NCBI RefSeq assembly: GCF_002117145.1
Contig: NZ_CP008743.1
Span: forward strand, 248,001 to 312,000
Direction of reading: 5' to 3'
Length of the DNA stretch: 64,000 nt
DNA from: Candidatus Nucleicultrix amoebiphila FS5
GTDB lineage: Bacteria > Pseudomonadota > Alphaproteobacteria > Caedimonadales > Nucleicultricaceae
The translations under genes were made by a program, and so were the position numbers. Below the pieces are notes generated by a model. The model was not told the DNA's origin, did not search any database, and saw only the letters and a program-made list of their open reading frames with translations. Shown in pieces: positions 45,732-54,061 of the stretch (within the stretch, counting starts at the first letter, position 1; every line of letters starts with the position of its first letter).

Positions 45732-45743
45732 ACCGTTAACGGT
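45732..45743. promoter_or_regulatory. 12-bp perfect palindrome between fadL and DUF2147 genes
   Basis: ACCGTTAACGGT lies in the divergent region between the fadL and DUF2147 genes. It is a candidate operator for a dimeric regulator; a following T5 run means a small terminator is also possible. Confidence 0.35.
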
Positions 45744-45792
45744 TTTTAGGGCATCCTTATCTACAGATATTATAAATTTTTAGGAGAATGGC

Positions 45793-46359
45793 ATGCGTTT
45801 CCTTAGACTTTTCACACTTTTAGTAACAATCGTTGCATTAAAATCACAAGTTTATGCTATCGACCCTAACGGACAATCCCATGCAGATAGCAAAAAGCAA
45901 GCTGTTATAAAGGACATTTGGCTCACTGAGGACGGACGCGCTAAGGTTAATATTGGCAGTTGTGCTAATAACCCTGCAGCACTTTGTGGCAAAATAGTTT
46001 GGCTAAAGGAACCTTTAGACAAAGCAGGAAAGCCTAAGGTAGACAAAGAAAATCCTGATGAATCACTCCAATCCCGTCCTCTTATGGGACTTGAAATATT
46101 GCAGGACTTCGTACAATCAGAAGACAGTAATGAATGGGTAGATGGAACAATCTATAGCCCCAAAGAAGGGTCGACTTATTCTTGTAAAATTAATCTTTTA
46201 GAAGAGAACCCCAACAAACTACGCGTTCGCGGATATGTTCTGTTTCCCGCTTTAGGAAAGACACAAATTTGGACACGTGCTCAATTAGAAAGCCAACCTC
46301 ACGAAGCTGCTAACAATCATGAGAATGTTGGCCATAGTAATCAAGAATCAGACGAATAA
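45793..46359 (+). CDS. DUF2147 family secreted protein
   Basis: 188 residues: signal peptide (ending near QVYA), then a DUF2147 beta-sandwich: WLTEDGRAKVNIGSC, LCGKIVWLKEP, DGTIYSPKEGSTYSCKINLL and LRVRGYVLFPALGKTQIWTR. A Cys pair (SCANNPAALC) probably forms a disulfide. Members are periplasmic proteins of unknown role. Ribosome-binding site TAGGAGAA upstream. A short Gln/Asn-rich tail ends the protein. Confidence 0.9.
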   Translation: MRFLRLFTLLVTIVALKSQVYAIDPNGQSHADSKKQAVIKDIWLTEDGRAKVNIGSCANNPAALCGKIVWLKEPLDKAGKPKVDKENPDESLQSRPLMGLEILQDFVQSEDSNEWVDGTIYSPKEGSTYSCKINLLEENPNKLRVRGYVLFPALGKTQIWTRAQLESQPHEAANNHENVGHSNQESDE

Positions 46360-46478
46360 TGTAAAGAAGATGATGAGAGTTATTCCTCTTGCAGAAAAAC
46401 TTTCTGCACGTCGTACTGATGATTTTGGAAAAAATACCTATTAACTAATTTATTATTCATACAGTCAAGGAGGCTTTA

Positions 46479-47438
46479 ATGCGCCACTGGATTTATTTTT
46501 TTATTATTTTCTCCGTCTCTCATTCTGTTCAAAGTTCTACAGGCTTTTATGAAGATTATGATTTTCAGAAGATTGAAGATCAACCAGGAAAGTATCGTGT
46601 TCACTATCTAGAAGATCCAACTAAAAATTCACTAGACTCAAAAGTAATGATACGTGACGAACATGAGTGTCATTTGCATTTTTGGTTGGAGCATGTTCAC
46701 CATCTAGCCGCGGCACGTACGGGAAAAAAAGAGGAAGATTACAAATATATTGATTCTGAAGGTTTGGAAAAGTCATTTATCATTCATCACGAGCTTAGAG
46801 CTGACAATATGTATCATCGTATCGACAGCAAATACCGGAATAAAGAAAAAGTTACAATAGTTTTGGATGAAAAAGAAAAAACTGAATCTTGCACGCCCCT
46901 ATCGACGCCAAAAAAATCTGTTGTAACGCCTCTCACCCTTTCTCCTATTAAAGAATATGATCGCTCTTATAAGTTTTTACCAATTGAAGATATTGCTGCT
47001 TTAAGTGCAAAGATTAAGAAATTAAAAAGTAAGAAGCATCCTGGGCATCTTGAAACACTTTGGAAATTGCTTTTGAATGAAATTGATCACCAACATATGG
47101 ACGTTTTAAAGCTGACCCAAGAGCAAGGTGAAGAAGCAGAACTGATAGACCATTTAATAAAGAAAAGCCCCCCTCAGACGTTAATTAATGAAATGCAAAT
47201 TTGCCGCAAACACGTTCTGGCGTTTTTTAAATATGCTCTTTTTGCTGATTCCTATTTCAACAAAGGAATGGATGTAAATGCACTTATATATCTTTTGAAA
47301 GCTTTGCAACTAAAGCACCTCCATAAACAGGAAACAGAGTGGCTTAAGAGTTATATTAAGAAAAGAACGACTCATCTAACTCCCGAAGATCTGCCAACAT
47401 TGAAAGATTTGCGAACCATTCTAGAGATCAAAGACTAG
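46479..47438 (+). CDS. Secreted protein of unknown function (319 aa)
   Basis: 319 residues with a signal peptide (MRHWIYFFIIFSVSHSVQS) and CAAGGAGGC ribosome-binding site. The N-terminal half is His- and Asp/Glu-rich (HECHLHFWLEHVHHLAA, FIIHHELRADNMYH), which could bind metals; the C-terminal half is helical with repeated Leu/Lys heptads and a conserved-looking ALIYLLKALQLKHLHKQ. No family recognised. It is 119 bp after the DUF2147 gene on the same strand. Confidence 0.75.
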   Translation: MRHWIYFFIIFSVSHSVQSSTGFYEDYDFQKIEDQPGKYRVHYLEDPTKNSLDSKVMIRDEHECHLHFWLEHVHHLAAARTGKKEEDYKYIDSEGLEKSFIIHHELRADNMYHRIDSKYRNKEKVTIVLDEKEKTESCTPLSTPKKSVVTPLTLSPIKEYDRSYKFLPIEDIAALSAKIKKLKSKKHPGHLETLWKLLLNEIDHQHMDVLKLTQEQGEEAELIDHLIKKSPPQTLINEMQICRKHVLAFFKYALFADSYFNKGMDVNALIYLLKALQLKHLHKQETEWLKSYIKKRTTHLTPEDLPTLKDLRTILEIKD

Positions 47439-47474
47439 GTGTTGATATCTTTGAAAAATCGGTCGTAAAAGACT

Positions 47475-48146
47475 CTACCCGCGACGCGTAAGATTGCGGG
47501 TAAGGTTTTGTTCCCCACGCTGTTGTTGAACGCAGTGAGCTACCAAAGTATAGATATCATTGGGTAAATGGCTTTGGATAAACTGCAACATATAATCTAT
47601 TTGCTGCGCACTCAAATTAGCCAAAGTAGATTTTACAAAGAGGGGTGCCATGGCTCGTTCATGAGGAGCCCAGCACTTAAACGCCACCAGAATACTTGTT
47701 AAATCAAGATCACTATAATTTTTCCAAAGGGTATCTAATATTGTGTTTTCTTCTTGAAAAATATGGACTAAATATTCACCTACCATAAGATTAAAGAGTC
47801 GATATAATTGTAGCCCTAGCTCTTTCTTTTGTTCAGGATTATCTGCATTTTCAATTTTATCTGCCAATGATAATAATTCATGAAATCGTCTTTCGGAAAG
47901 AGAGTGCTCTATTTCAAAAAGTTCCACTGTTTCTTTGTCAAAAGGTTTAATCAGTGGCATTATAAAAACACCTTCATTCAATGAATGCTGTTTTAGCTCT
48001 TTAATAAAATTCTCTAGTTTCTGCTTAAAATCTAAAAAATTCTCAGTGTTTGAGTATTCTATAGTACCCAACTGTTTTCCCAGATCATAAATACGTGAGC
48101 GTTGTTCTTGATGGGGAGTACTGAGAAGATCCAAACGTTTATTCAT
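47475..48146 (-). CDS. Hemerythrin-like HHE domain protein
   Basis: 223 residues. The helical bundle carries the hemerythrin ligand set: His12, His54 with Glu58 (HxxxE), His81 or His89, and His128 with Glu132 (HIFQEE). Such domains bind a di-iron centre and sense or carry oxygen, or defend against NO or oxidants. No leader, so cytoplasmic. The C-terminal tail (RNLTRRG) coincides with a hairpin. Single gene; partners unknown. Confidence 0.8.
   Translation of the reverse strand: MNKRLDLLSTPHQEQRSRIYDLGKQLGTIEYSNTENFLDFKQKLENFIKELKQHSLNEGVFIMPLIKPFDKETVELFEIEHSLSERRFHELLSLADKIENADNPEQKKELGLQLYRLFNLMVGEYLVHIFQEENTILDTLWKNYSDLDLTSILVAFKCWAPHERAMAPLFVKSTLANLSAQQIDYMLQFIQSHLPNDIYTLVAHCVQQQRGEQNLTRNLTRRG
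47476..47502 (+). terminator. Hairpin downstream of the 319-aa secreted protein gene
   Basis: TACCCGC (47476-47482) pairs with GCGGGTA (47496-47502), followed on the plus strand by GGTTTTG. It overlaps the last codons of the convergent hemerythrin-like gene. A weak terminator for the plus-strand gene. Confidence 0.35.
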
Positions 48147-48318
48147 TTTACCTCATACTTTTGTTCACGTATTTGTATTTTTTCCAGCAAGTTTTTATAA
48201 AAAAAACTTTTTTTCAGCATATATCGTTCATCGATATCGTCTATGTTAATTCTATAAAGATTTCAAGAATGTACACAAGATAAAAGTAATCCATGGAAGG
48301 ATTTATCATAACCGTATT

Positions 48319-49866
48319 TTAAGAAGGAGGAATTTTCTTAAACAAATGGATTTTAATAGAAGGAATGTTCCAATGGTAAACAAACACATGCATCAAAAAT
48401 CCAATAAAAATTGTTAACAACACAACAAGGAGTATCTGTGTTGGATCAACGTGCTCTACCTGGTTATCTAAATAGAGAGATAGTCCCAACCCACACAAGA
48501 GTGGAATTTCTGCATAGGTCAGCTCATTCCCTAACGCACGATACCCAGCAAGAGCATTACGCATAGTACTGCCCCCAACACCCGTCATTACTGCAAATAA
48601 CGGTCCCCAAATCCAAAGAGGATCAGCTTTACCAAGAACGGCTACCAACACACCAATCACAGTAAAGGCAGATGTACCCATGGCATCTAACAGTTGAATC
48701 AAACGCGTAATTTCGGCCTTTGAAGGTACATATTTATCAATCACAAACAATTTCATCTTGTGACGAAGAAAGTCGTAGACATTAATAAAAAATAGCACAG
48801 TTAAAAATGCTATAATTACGATATAGACATAACGCGGTGTTACAAGAATCCCCACAGGAGTACGTCCAACAATTATATCACGTATGAGACCGCCTCCAAA
48901 AGACGGTACGATGGCTAGCCCAAAAGTTGCGAGCACTGAAAAATTTTCTTTATCAGCAATCATCATCCCCGCAATCACGAAAGCAATAATAGCCAATACC
49001 TCAATCCATAAAAACCAGGGACGATCAATGGTTTGCATTAAAAGTACGGGCAGAATATACTCACGCATTATTTTTCGATGCTCACCGGAAGCCTTCATTT
49101 CTTGGATGGCTTTATTTACTTTTTCTAAAAATTCAGGGGATCCTAATTTTTTGCTAATTAGAAAATGGATCGGTGTGCTGACTCCTAAATAACGCTCTTC
49201 CACATCTTTGCTATGACCTGAACGCCAAATAAGTGTTGCCCCTACGAGTCTATCCGTTAGGAATCCATCTATTTTATCTTTAAGCAGGTTATTCAGGTTA
49301 TCATTTTCGAATTTCGCGCGCATGATTTGATGCTGATATTGTGGATCATTAATAAAATCATTAATGGCATCAGATGCATAAACGAAACCGTCCATAATCC
49401 CCAGACGAAACCCTGTTTTTTTCGCCATATCAACAAAACTCTGGACATTCTTAAACTCTAAAGAAGAGCCATACTTAACAAATAAGGCATTTTCTTCAAA
49501 ACGATAAGGAATTGAAAAATAGGCCCATTCGGAACGCTCTTTTGTTTTCGTAGCAAAAGGCGCTATGAGCCTTTGTCCGCTTTTTATATCGGATAAGAAT
49601 TGCTTCCATTGCACCACTGAAAAATCTGGTTTTACGCCTAAATGCTGAGACAAAGCCTCAATCATTTTAATATCGAGTCCTGTCAATTGAGAAAAACCTT
49701 GAGTTTCCTTTACGTACATATAGGGTTCAAATGGAAACCAACCTGTCTTAATCACTTCATCTTGGGCTTTTAAAGGAGCGCATAAAAAAATGGCCACAGC
49801 CACATAAAGGCTAACCATCAATACATACTGATAGTATTTATTATGTTGTAGAAAATTCATTTTCAT
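48319..49866 (-). CDS. Solute-binding protein / TRIC channel fusion
   Basis: About 515 residues from ATG at 49866. A leader or anchor helix (YYQYVLMVSLYVAVAIFLC) precedes a periplasmic amino-acid-type solute-binding domain (about residues 40-280: TGWFPFEPYMY, GLDIKMIEALSQHLG, APFATKTKERSEWAYFSIPYR, DGFLTDRLVG). The C-terminal 220 residues form a TRIC/UPF0126 channel with two three-helix repeats, each with the glycine-rich bend: FGGGLIRDIIVGRTP and GVGGSTMRNALAGY. TRIC proteins are trimeric K+ channels; the binding domain would gate or load it (inference). Confidence 0.9.
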   Translation of the reverse strand: MKMNFLQHNKYYQYVLMVSLYVAVAIFLCAPLKAQDEVIKTGWFPFEPYMYVKETQGFSQLTGLDIKMIEALSQHLGVKPDFSVVQWKQFLSDIKSGQRLIAPFATKTKERSEWAYFSIPYRFEENALFVKYGSSLEFKNVQSFVDMAKKTGFRLGIMDGFVYASDAINDFINDPQYQHQIMRAKFENDNLNNLLKDKIDGFLTDRLVGATLIWRSGHSKDVEERYLGVSTPIHFLISKKLGSPEFLEKVNKAIQEMKASGEHRKIMREYILPVLLMQTIDRPWFLWIEVLAIIAFVIAGMMIADKENFSVLATFGLAIVPSFGGGLIRDIIVGRTPVGILVTPRYVYIVIIAFLTVLFFINVYDFLRHKMKLFVIDKYVPSKAEITRLIQLLDAMGTSAFTVIGVLVAVLGKADPLWIWGPLFAVMTGVGGSTMRNALAGYRALGNELTYAEIPLLCGLGLSLYLDNQVEHVDPTQILLVVLLTIFIGFLMHVFVYHWNIPSIKIHLFKKIPPS

Positions 49867-49971
49867 ACGACAATTTTGCGATATTAATATTAAAATTTCT
49901 TTAAAATTTAACAAGAATTAAGCTCATCACCTGCCGATATTAGCGTACGCGTTTCTTGTTCAAAAATTTGA

Positions 49972-51102
49972 CTAAGATGCTACTTTTCCGCCAATGAATT
50001 TATGAACGCGTGCAGCCTGATTGATCGAGCGATCTTTTAACCAAGGCGCTTGTGTTAAAATTTTCTCAGTGTCCTCAAATCCATACTTCGAACGACTTTT
50101 TAAAGACGACTTAGAAAATTCACAATCCCTTGAAGAAATTTTATGTTTCGTTGAATCATAAATAATATGAACAATATCAAAATGCCCATACTCATTGCCA
50201 ATTTTTCTTAAGCTTTTTTGTAATTCAATCTTTTTTTGTGTTTCAGGCATAGAGTTCAGCGCTTCTTGCAATGCAACTGATAGATTATGCCGATCTATCA
50301 CATGGTCAATGTGATGAGAAGTACGGCTCGTATAAAGTATATCTTTTGATCGAATAGTAACGTCTTCCATATCCTGAGGTTCATCACCGAAAGGCGTAAA
50401 AAGATCTACCATAAAAACAAGCGTATTCTCATCTTTTTTACTGCGAAAAAGTTGCTCAAGAGGTGTATTAGCAACACACCCCCCATCCCAATATAGGTCA
50501 CCCTCAAGACGCACTCCTGGAAATCCTGGGGGCATTGCACCGCTCGCCATCACGTGTTCCGGTGTAATACGCATATTAGCGTTATCAAAAAAGACATGTT
50601 CGCCATCTTTAACACGCGTAGCACCAAGGATAAGACGCATTTCTTTTGCATTAATCCGATCAAAATCTATATATTTTTTAAGAGTCGATTTAAGTCTACT
50701 TGTATCGTAGTAACTTGTTGCCGCAATACTTCCTCTAGGATGCAATTGAGGCCCTGGAAACCTTGGTACAAAGAAATTGGGTTGTCCGAAGAGTACGCCT
50801 TGAAGAGACGTGATTTTATGATGCAACGTACGCATCTGATCAATTCCAGGTGTTTTAGGAAAATCGGGCCAGGAAATACTTTCCCAAAAAGCGTGAAGAC
50901 GCTCAAGCCTATTCTCTGGTTCATTACCTGCAATGATCGCTGCCGTAAAAGCCCCAATTGAGATTCCTGCAATAGTATCGAGTTTAATAGCAGCTTTGTT
51001 CAGCGCTTCATAAACACCAATATGATACGCACCAAGAGATCCTCCACCTTGTAGAATCAGAGCATAATGATCATAATTTTTTTTTGTTTTTTGAAGTGTC
51101 AT
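49972..51102 (-). CDS. Patatin-like phospholipase (DUF3734-type)
   Basis: About 376 residues from ATG at 51102, chosen for the GGGAGG six bases upstream. Patatin dyad: oxyanion loop LQGGGSLGAYH, nucleophile GISIG, and DGGCVANTPL with the catalytic Asp. The C-terminal region (about 270-340) matches the DUF3734-type extension. These enzymes release fatty acids from phospholipids; in intracellular bacteria some act on host membranes, in others they work on bacterial lipids or PHA granules. No Sec leader is visible. Confidence 0.93.
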   Translation of the reverse strand: MTLQKTKKNYDHYALILQGGGSLGAYHIGVYEALNKAAIKLDTIAGISIGAFTAAIIAGNEPENRLERLHAFWESISWPDFPKTPGIDQMRTLHHKITSLQGVLFGQPNFFVPRFPGPQLHPRGSIAATSYYDTSRLKSTLKKYIDFDRINAKEMRLILGATRVKDGEHVFFDNANMRITPEHVMASGAMPPGFPGVRLEGDLYWDGGCVANTPLEQLFRSKKDENTLVFMVDLFTPFGDEPQDMEDVTIRSKDILYTSRTSHHIDHVIDRHNLSVALQEALNSMPETQKKIELQKSLRKIGNEYGHFDIVHIIYDSTKHKISSRDCEFSKSSLKSRSKYGFEDTEKILTQAPWLKDRSINQAARVHKFIGGKVAS

Positions 51103-51248
51103 CATCACCTCCCTTTTATTTAAGAGTATTATAGATCACACTGTCTTAGGCCCATCAATTGATTTATAGGACTGAAGATAAAAAATCGGGAGTGTTAATT
51201 AAAAGAGAGACATGATATACAGCCTTCAAACAAAGGTAGGAGGCAGAA

Positions 51249-51692
51249 ATGCAAGTTAGATGTAAGGATTGTGGAAGCTTTAAACTTGTAAGAAATGGGA
51301 AGGCAAGAAAACATCAAAGATATAAATGCAAAGAATGAGGTCTGTCGTTTATCGAAGGTGATCGGAGACAGAAAACGCCTGTTGAAGCTCAGGCTTTAGC
51401 TGTCCTGTTGTATGGAATGGGAAAATCAAGTTATGGATTCATAGCAAAACTTTTTAAGGTTTCGAGAACAGCTGTTTACCACTGGATTCGTAATTTTTGT
51501 GAGGACCTTCCGCCCCCTCAAGTGCCAGAAGGGACCTATGATATTGACTTTGATGAGATGTGGCATTATGTCACTTCAAAAAAAACAAACTCTGGATTTG
51601 GAAAGCCTTGGATCGTCATGAAGGGAAAACCCTTGCCTGGGTTACAGGCCATCGTAATGCTAAAACCTTCCAAAGACTTTATGAAAAAGTAA
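51249..51692 (+). pseudogene. IS1-family InsA-frame with in-frame UGA
   Basis: ATG at 51249 with AGGAGG upstream. The N-terminus is a zinc finger with CKDC and then CKE-stop: UGA at 51336-51338 stands at the position of the fourth zinc ligand of a CxxC...CxxC pair. After it the same frame continues through GLSFIEGDRRQK, a helix-turn-helix (YGFIAKLFKVSRTAVYHWIRNF) and DEMWHYVTSKK to a stop at 51692. The same UGA is in the second copy at 63529. Expression of the full product would need readthrough or complementation. Confidence 0.75.
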
Positions 51693-51961
51693 AGCACGTC
51701 AAAGGAAACTTTTACACCGATGATTGGGAGGTTTACTCCCAGATTCTTCCTCAAGAGAGGCATATCATTGGAAAGTCAGGAACGACTCGTATTGAAAGTG
51801 ATAACGCGAATACCAGGCATCACTTAGGGCGCATGGCAAGAAGAACGAGAATTGTCTCAAGAAGCAAAGATATGGTTGATCTTTCCTTGCGTCTTTGGCG
51901 GTTTCTGCAGGAACCCACCCATTTTGAAATAATCAGAGAAAAATTCTCGTCTATCTTTTAA
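51560..51961 (+). CDS. IS1-family transposase, InsB-frame (DDE domain)
   Basis: This frame is in the -1 register relative to the InsA frame and carries the catalytic core of IS1 transposases: LWIWKALDRHEGKTLAWVTG, FYTDDWEVY (Asp), ERHIIGKSGTTRIE, and SDNANTRHHLGRMARRTRIVSRS. A -1 shift at the A8C run (51578-51586) gives the InsAB fusion, reading SKK then NKLWIW, as in classical IS1. The printed start is arbitrary; translation begins in InsA. Confidence 0.85.
   Translation: MALCHFKKNKLWIWKALDRHEGKTLAWVTGHRNAKTFQRLYEKVKHVKGNFYTDDWEVYSQILPQERHIIGKSGTTRIESDNANTRHHLGRMARRTRIVSRSKDMVDLSLRLWRFLQEPTHFEIIREKFSSIF
51578..51586 (+). promoter_or_regulatory. Programmed -1 frameshift site of the IS transposase
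   Basis: Eight A followed by C. Slippage back by one base joins the InsA frame (TSKK) to the InsB frame (NKLWIWK), the known IS1 arrangement. Confidence 0.8.
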
Positions 51962-52424
51962 TTAACACTCCCAAAAAATCTAAAGCACCTTGCAAAATAT
52001 AACTGGCTGCGAGTTTATCCACGAGTTCATCACGACGCTTGCGTGATAGATCAGCTTCAATCATCATTCTTGTCACCGCCATAGTCGACATACGCTCATC
52101 CCACAAAACAATAGGAAAATCTCTTATAGCTAAAAGATTCTGTGCGAATTGACGAATTGATTGACAACGAGGACCTTCACTCCCATCCATATTGATAGGA
52201 AATCCAATCACACAAGCCACAACGTCATTTGTATCGATCAATTGAAAAAGAGTTTCTGCATCTTTTTTAAATTTTTTACGCTCAATGGTCTCACGCGCTG
52301 TAGCTACTTTCCAACTTATATCCGATAAAGCCAAGCCAATCGTCTTCGTTCCAACATCAAGCCCTAAAAGACGATTTTTGGAAGTTTTTAATATTCGTAA
52401 CTCTTGAGGCGTCATCATACTCAT
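51951..52424 (-). CDS. ruvX: Holliday junction resolvase-like RuvX (YqgF)
   Basis: 157 residues. RNase H-like motifs: LLGLDVGTKTIGLALSD, VIGFPINMDGSEG, and LWDERMSTMAV...DELVDKLAASYILQGALDFL. RuvX/YqgF acts in 16S rRNA processing and is often essential. The last six residues (GVLIKR) are supplied by the IS terminal repeat: removing the IS and one target copy restores an end reading DFLSSVL. The conserved core is intact, so function is probably kept. Start overlaps the cupin gene by 4 bp. Confidence 0.93.
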   Translation of the reverse strand: MSMMTPQELRILKTSKNRLLGLDVGTKTIGLALSDISWKVATARETIERKKFKKDAETLFQLIDTNDVVACVIGFPINMDGSEGPRCQSIRQFAQNLLAIRDFPIVLWDERMSTMAVTRMMIEADLSRKRRDELVDKLAASYILQGALDFLGVLIKR

Positions 52425-52837
52425 TGAGGATAAAACGTATCCTTTAAAGTAAAAGGCTGATAGGTCATCTCTAAAGCTAGTGTGGGCTCTTGAGCAGAAA
52501 ACTCATGACATAATCCAGGTTGAATTGTTATGAAATCACCAGGCTTATGCACATGTTTGATACCTTCGTCTTGTTTCATTGTAGGCAGCCAATACTGACC
52601 GTGCGTCAGACCAGAAATGATGTAAAATATCTCTATTTTTTCTTTGTGATAATGACGACCTCTGGGTTGTCCGGGTTTAATCTCTAAGATTGCTAAAAAT
52701 TTGTAATCTTTGGGCTGGTTCAAATAGGCCATAAAGCCGCGCTCTTTCTCTAAATAACCAAAAGGCTTCTGATCATCAAGATGAGGTTCTAATTGAGTTA
52801 AATCTTTAATATCCAAAAGATCATAAATCTGCTGCAT
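52421..52837 (-). CDS. Cupin-domain protein
   Basis: 138 residues with one cupin fold: metal motif RGRHYHKEKIEIFYIISG (two His, Glu) and PGLCHEF (third His). Possibly a sugar epimerase-like or sensory cupin; not assignable further. Its start shares the A of the prfB stop (TAATG) and its end overlaps ruvX, so the three genes are translationally coupled. Confidence 0.88.
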   Translation of the reverse strand: MQQIYDLLDIKDLTQLEPHLDDQKPFGYLEKERGFMAYLNQPKDYKFLAILEIKPGQPRGRHYHKEKIEIFYIISGLTHGQYWLPTMKQDEGIKHVHKPGDFITIQPGLCHEFSAQEPTLALEMTYQPFTLKDTFYPQ

Positions 52838-53953
52838 TAGCTTTCCATTCTTTTGTTGGTTACACGCATGACAAGAGCACTTTCAAGAAAGTCATCAATG
52901 TCTCCATCTAAAACTCCCTGCGCATTGCCCTTTTCTACGTGAGTACGCAAATCTTTTACCATTTGATACGGTTGCAAAACATACGATCGAATTTGATGCC
53001 CCCAACCAATTTCTGTCTTCACAGCATTTTGAGCCTGGGTGGCTTCTTCGCGCTTTTTAAGTTCTGCTTCATAAAGACGTGCTTTTAACATGGACATTGC
53101 TTGAGCTTTATTGCGATGCTGTGATCTGTCATTTTGGCACTGCACCACAATATTTGTTGGAATATGAGTAATGCGAATTGCACTTTCAGTTTTATTGACA
53201 TGTTGACCACCTGCACCAGATGCACGATAGGTATCAATCCTGAGATCTTTTTCTTCAATAACTATGTCAATACTGTCATCAATCACAGGATATACCCAGA
53301 CAGAAGCAAAGCTGGTATGACGTCGCGCATTTGAATCGAAAGGAGAAATACGTACCAAACGATGAACACCACTTTCAGTCTTAAGCCAGCCATAAGCTTG
53401 ATGACCAATAACTTTAAACGTACATGACTTTAGACCGGCTTCTTCGCCAGGGGATTCTTCGATCCACTCAGTTTTATAACCATGGGCTTCTGCCCATCGG
53501 CTATAAAGCCGCGCCAACATGGACGCCCAATCTTGAGCTTCCGTACCACCTGCACCAGCATTGATTTCTATAAAGCAATCGTTATTATCGGCTTCGCCAG
53601 ACAATAAGCTTTCCAATCGTGCCCTTGCTGCTATAGATTGTAATTTAAGAAGCCCCTCTTCCGCTTCTTTAACGATGTCAGTGTCTCCTTCAGCCTCTCC
53701 TAATTCAAGGAGTTCCACGAAACTTTTTAAGTCTCCATCCAACTTTTGCACACGCGCCAAAGATGTTGTGAGGCGTTCACGCTCTTTCATAATCTTTTGG
53801 GCGGCTTCTGGATCTTGCCAAAGATTTGGATCTTCAGCTTGCTTGTTTAATTCATCAAGCTTACGCGTCGTTGTATCCCAGTCAAAGATGCCTCCTTAAG
53901 AGGCTAATCACTTGTTCGATGTCCTCTTTAACATGCAATAATTCAGTACGCAT
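52837..53953 (-). CDS. prfB: Peptide chain release factor 2 with programmed +1 frameshift
   Basis: Full gene from ATG at 53953: 23 codons ending HL, UGA, then the second frame ([12 protein letters not shown]...). RF2 features in the main frame: [14 protein letters not shown], the UGA/UAA-recognition tripeptide SPF in [12 protein letters not shown], and the catalytic GGQ in [14 protein letters not shown]. It terminates translation at UAA and UGA. It is followed by the coupled cupin and ruvX. The presence of the frameshift shows normal UGA = stop usage in this organism. Confidence 0.96.
53881..53896 (-). promoter_or_regulatory. prfB programmed +1 frameshift element
   Basis: On the minus strand AGGAGG (53891-53896), three bases, then CTTTGAC (53881-53887): the canonical Shine-Dalgarno-like stimulator with CTT-TGA-C slip site through which RF2 level controls its own synthesis. 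Confidence 0.97.
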
Positions 53954-54061
53954 CTAGTCCTCATGCAATTTAAAACTAGTGATTTTGTTACATAAAATAA
54001 TGAAAAAAGCCAGTATAATTAGCGCAATGTCTAAGGAGCTCTTGCTAAAATTCGAGAAACT

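Larger units (their letters stand above)
51188..51972 (+). mobile_element. IS1-family insertion sequence, complete copy
   Basis: 785 bp bounded by perfect 19-bp inverted repeats (GGGAGTGTTAATTAAAAGA at both ends) and an 8-bp target duplication AAAAAATC (51180-51187 and 51973-51980). Inside are an InsA-like zinc-finger/helix-turn-helix frame and an InsB-like DDE frame joined by an A8C slippery run. Inserted at the extreme 3' end of ruvX. Confidence 0.95.

Noticed and set aside
51249-51692. Reassignment of UGA to an amino acid in this genome
   Set aside because: prfB (RF2) is present with a working UGA autoregulation site and several intact genes, such as the MazG-like and 56-residue genes, end in TGA; so the UGA in the IS is a local feature.
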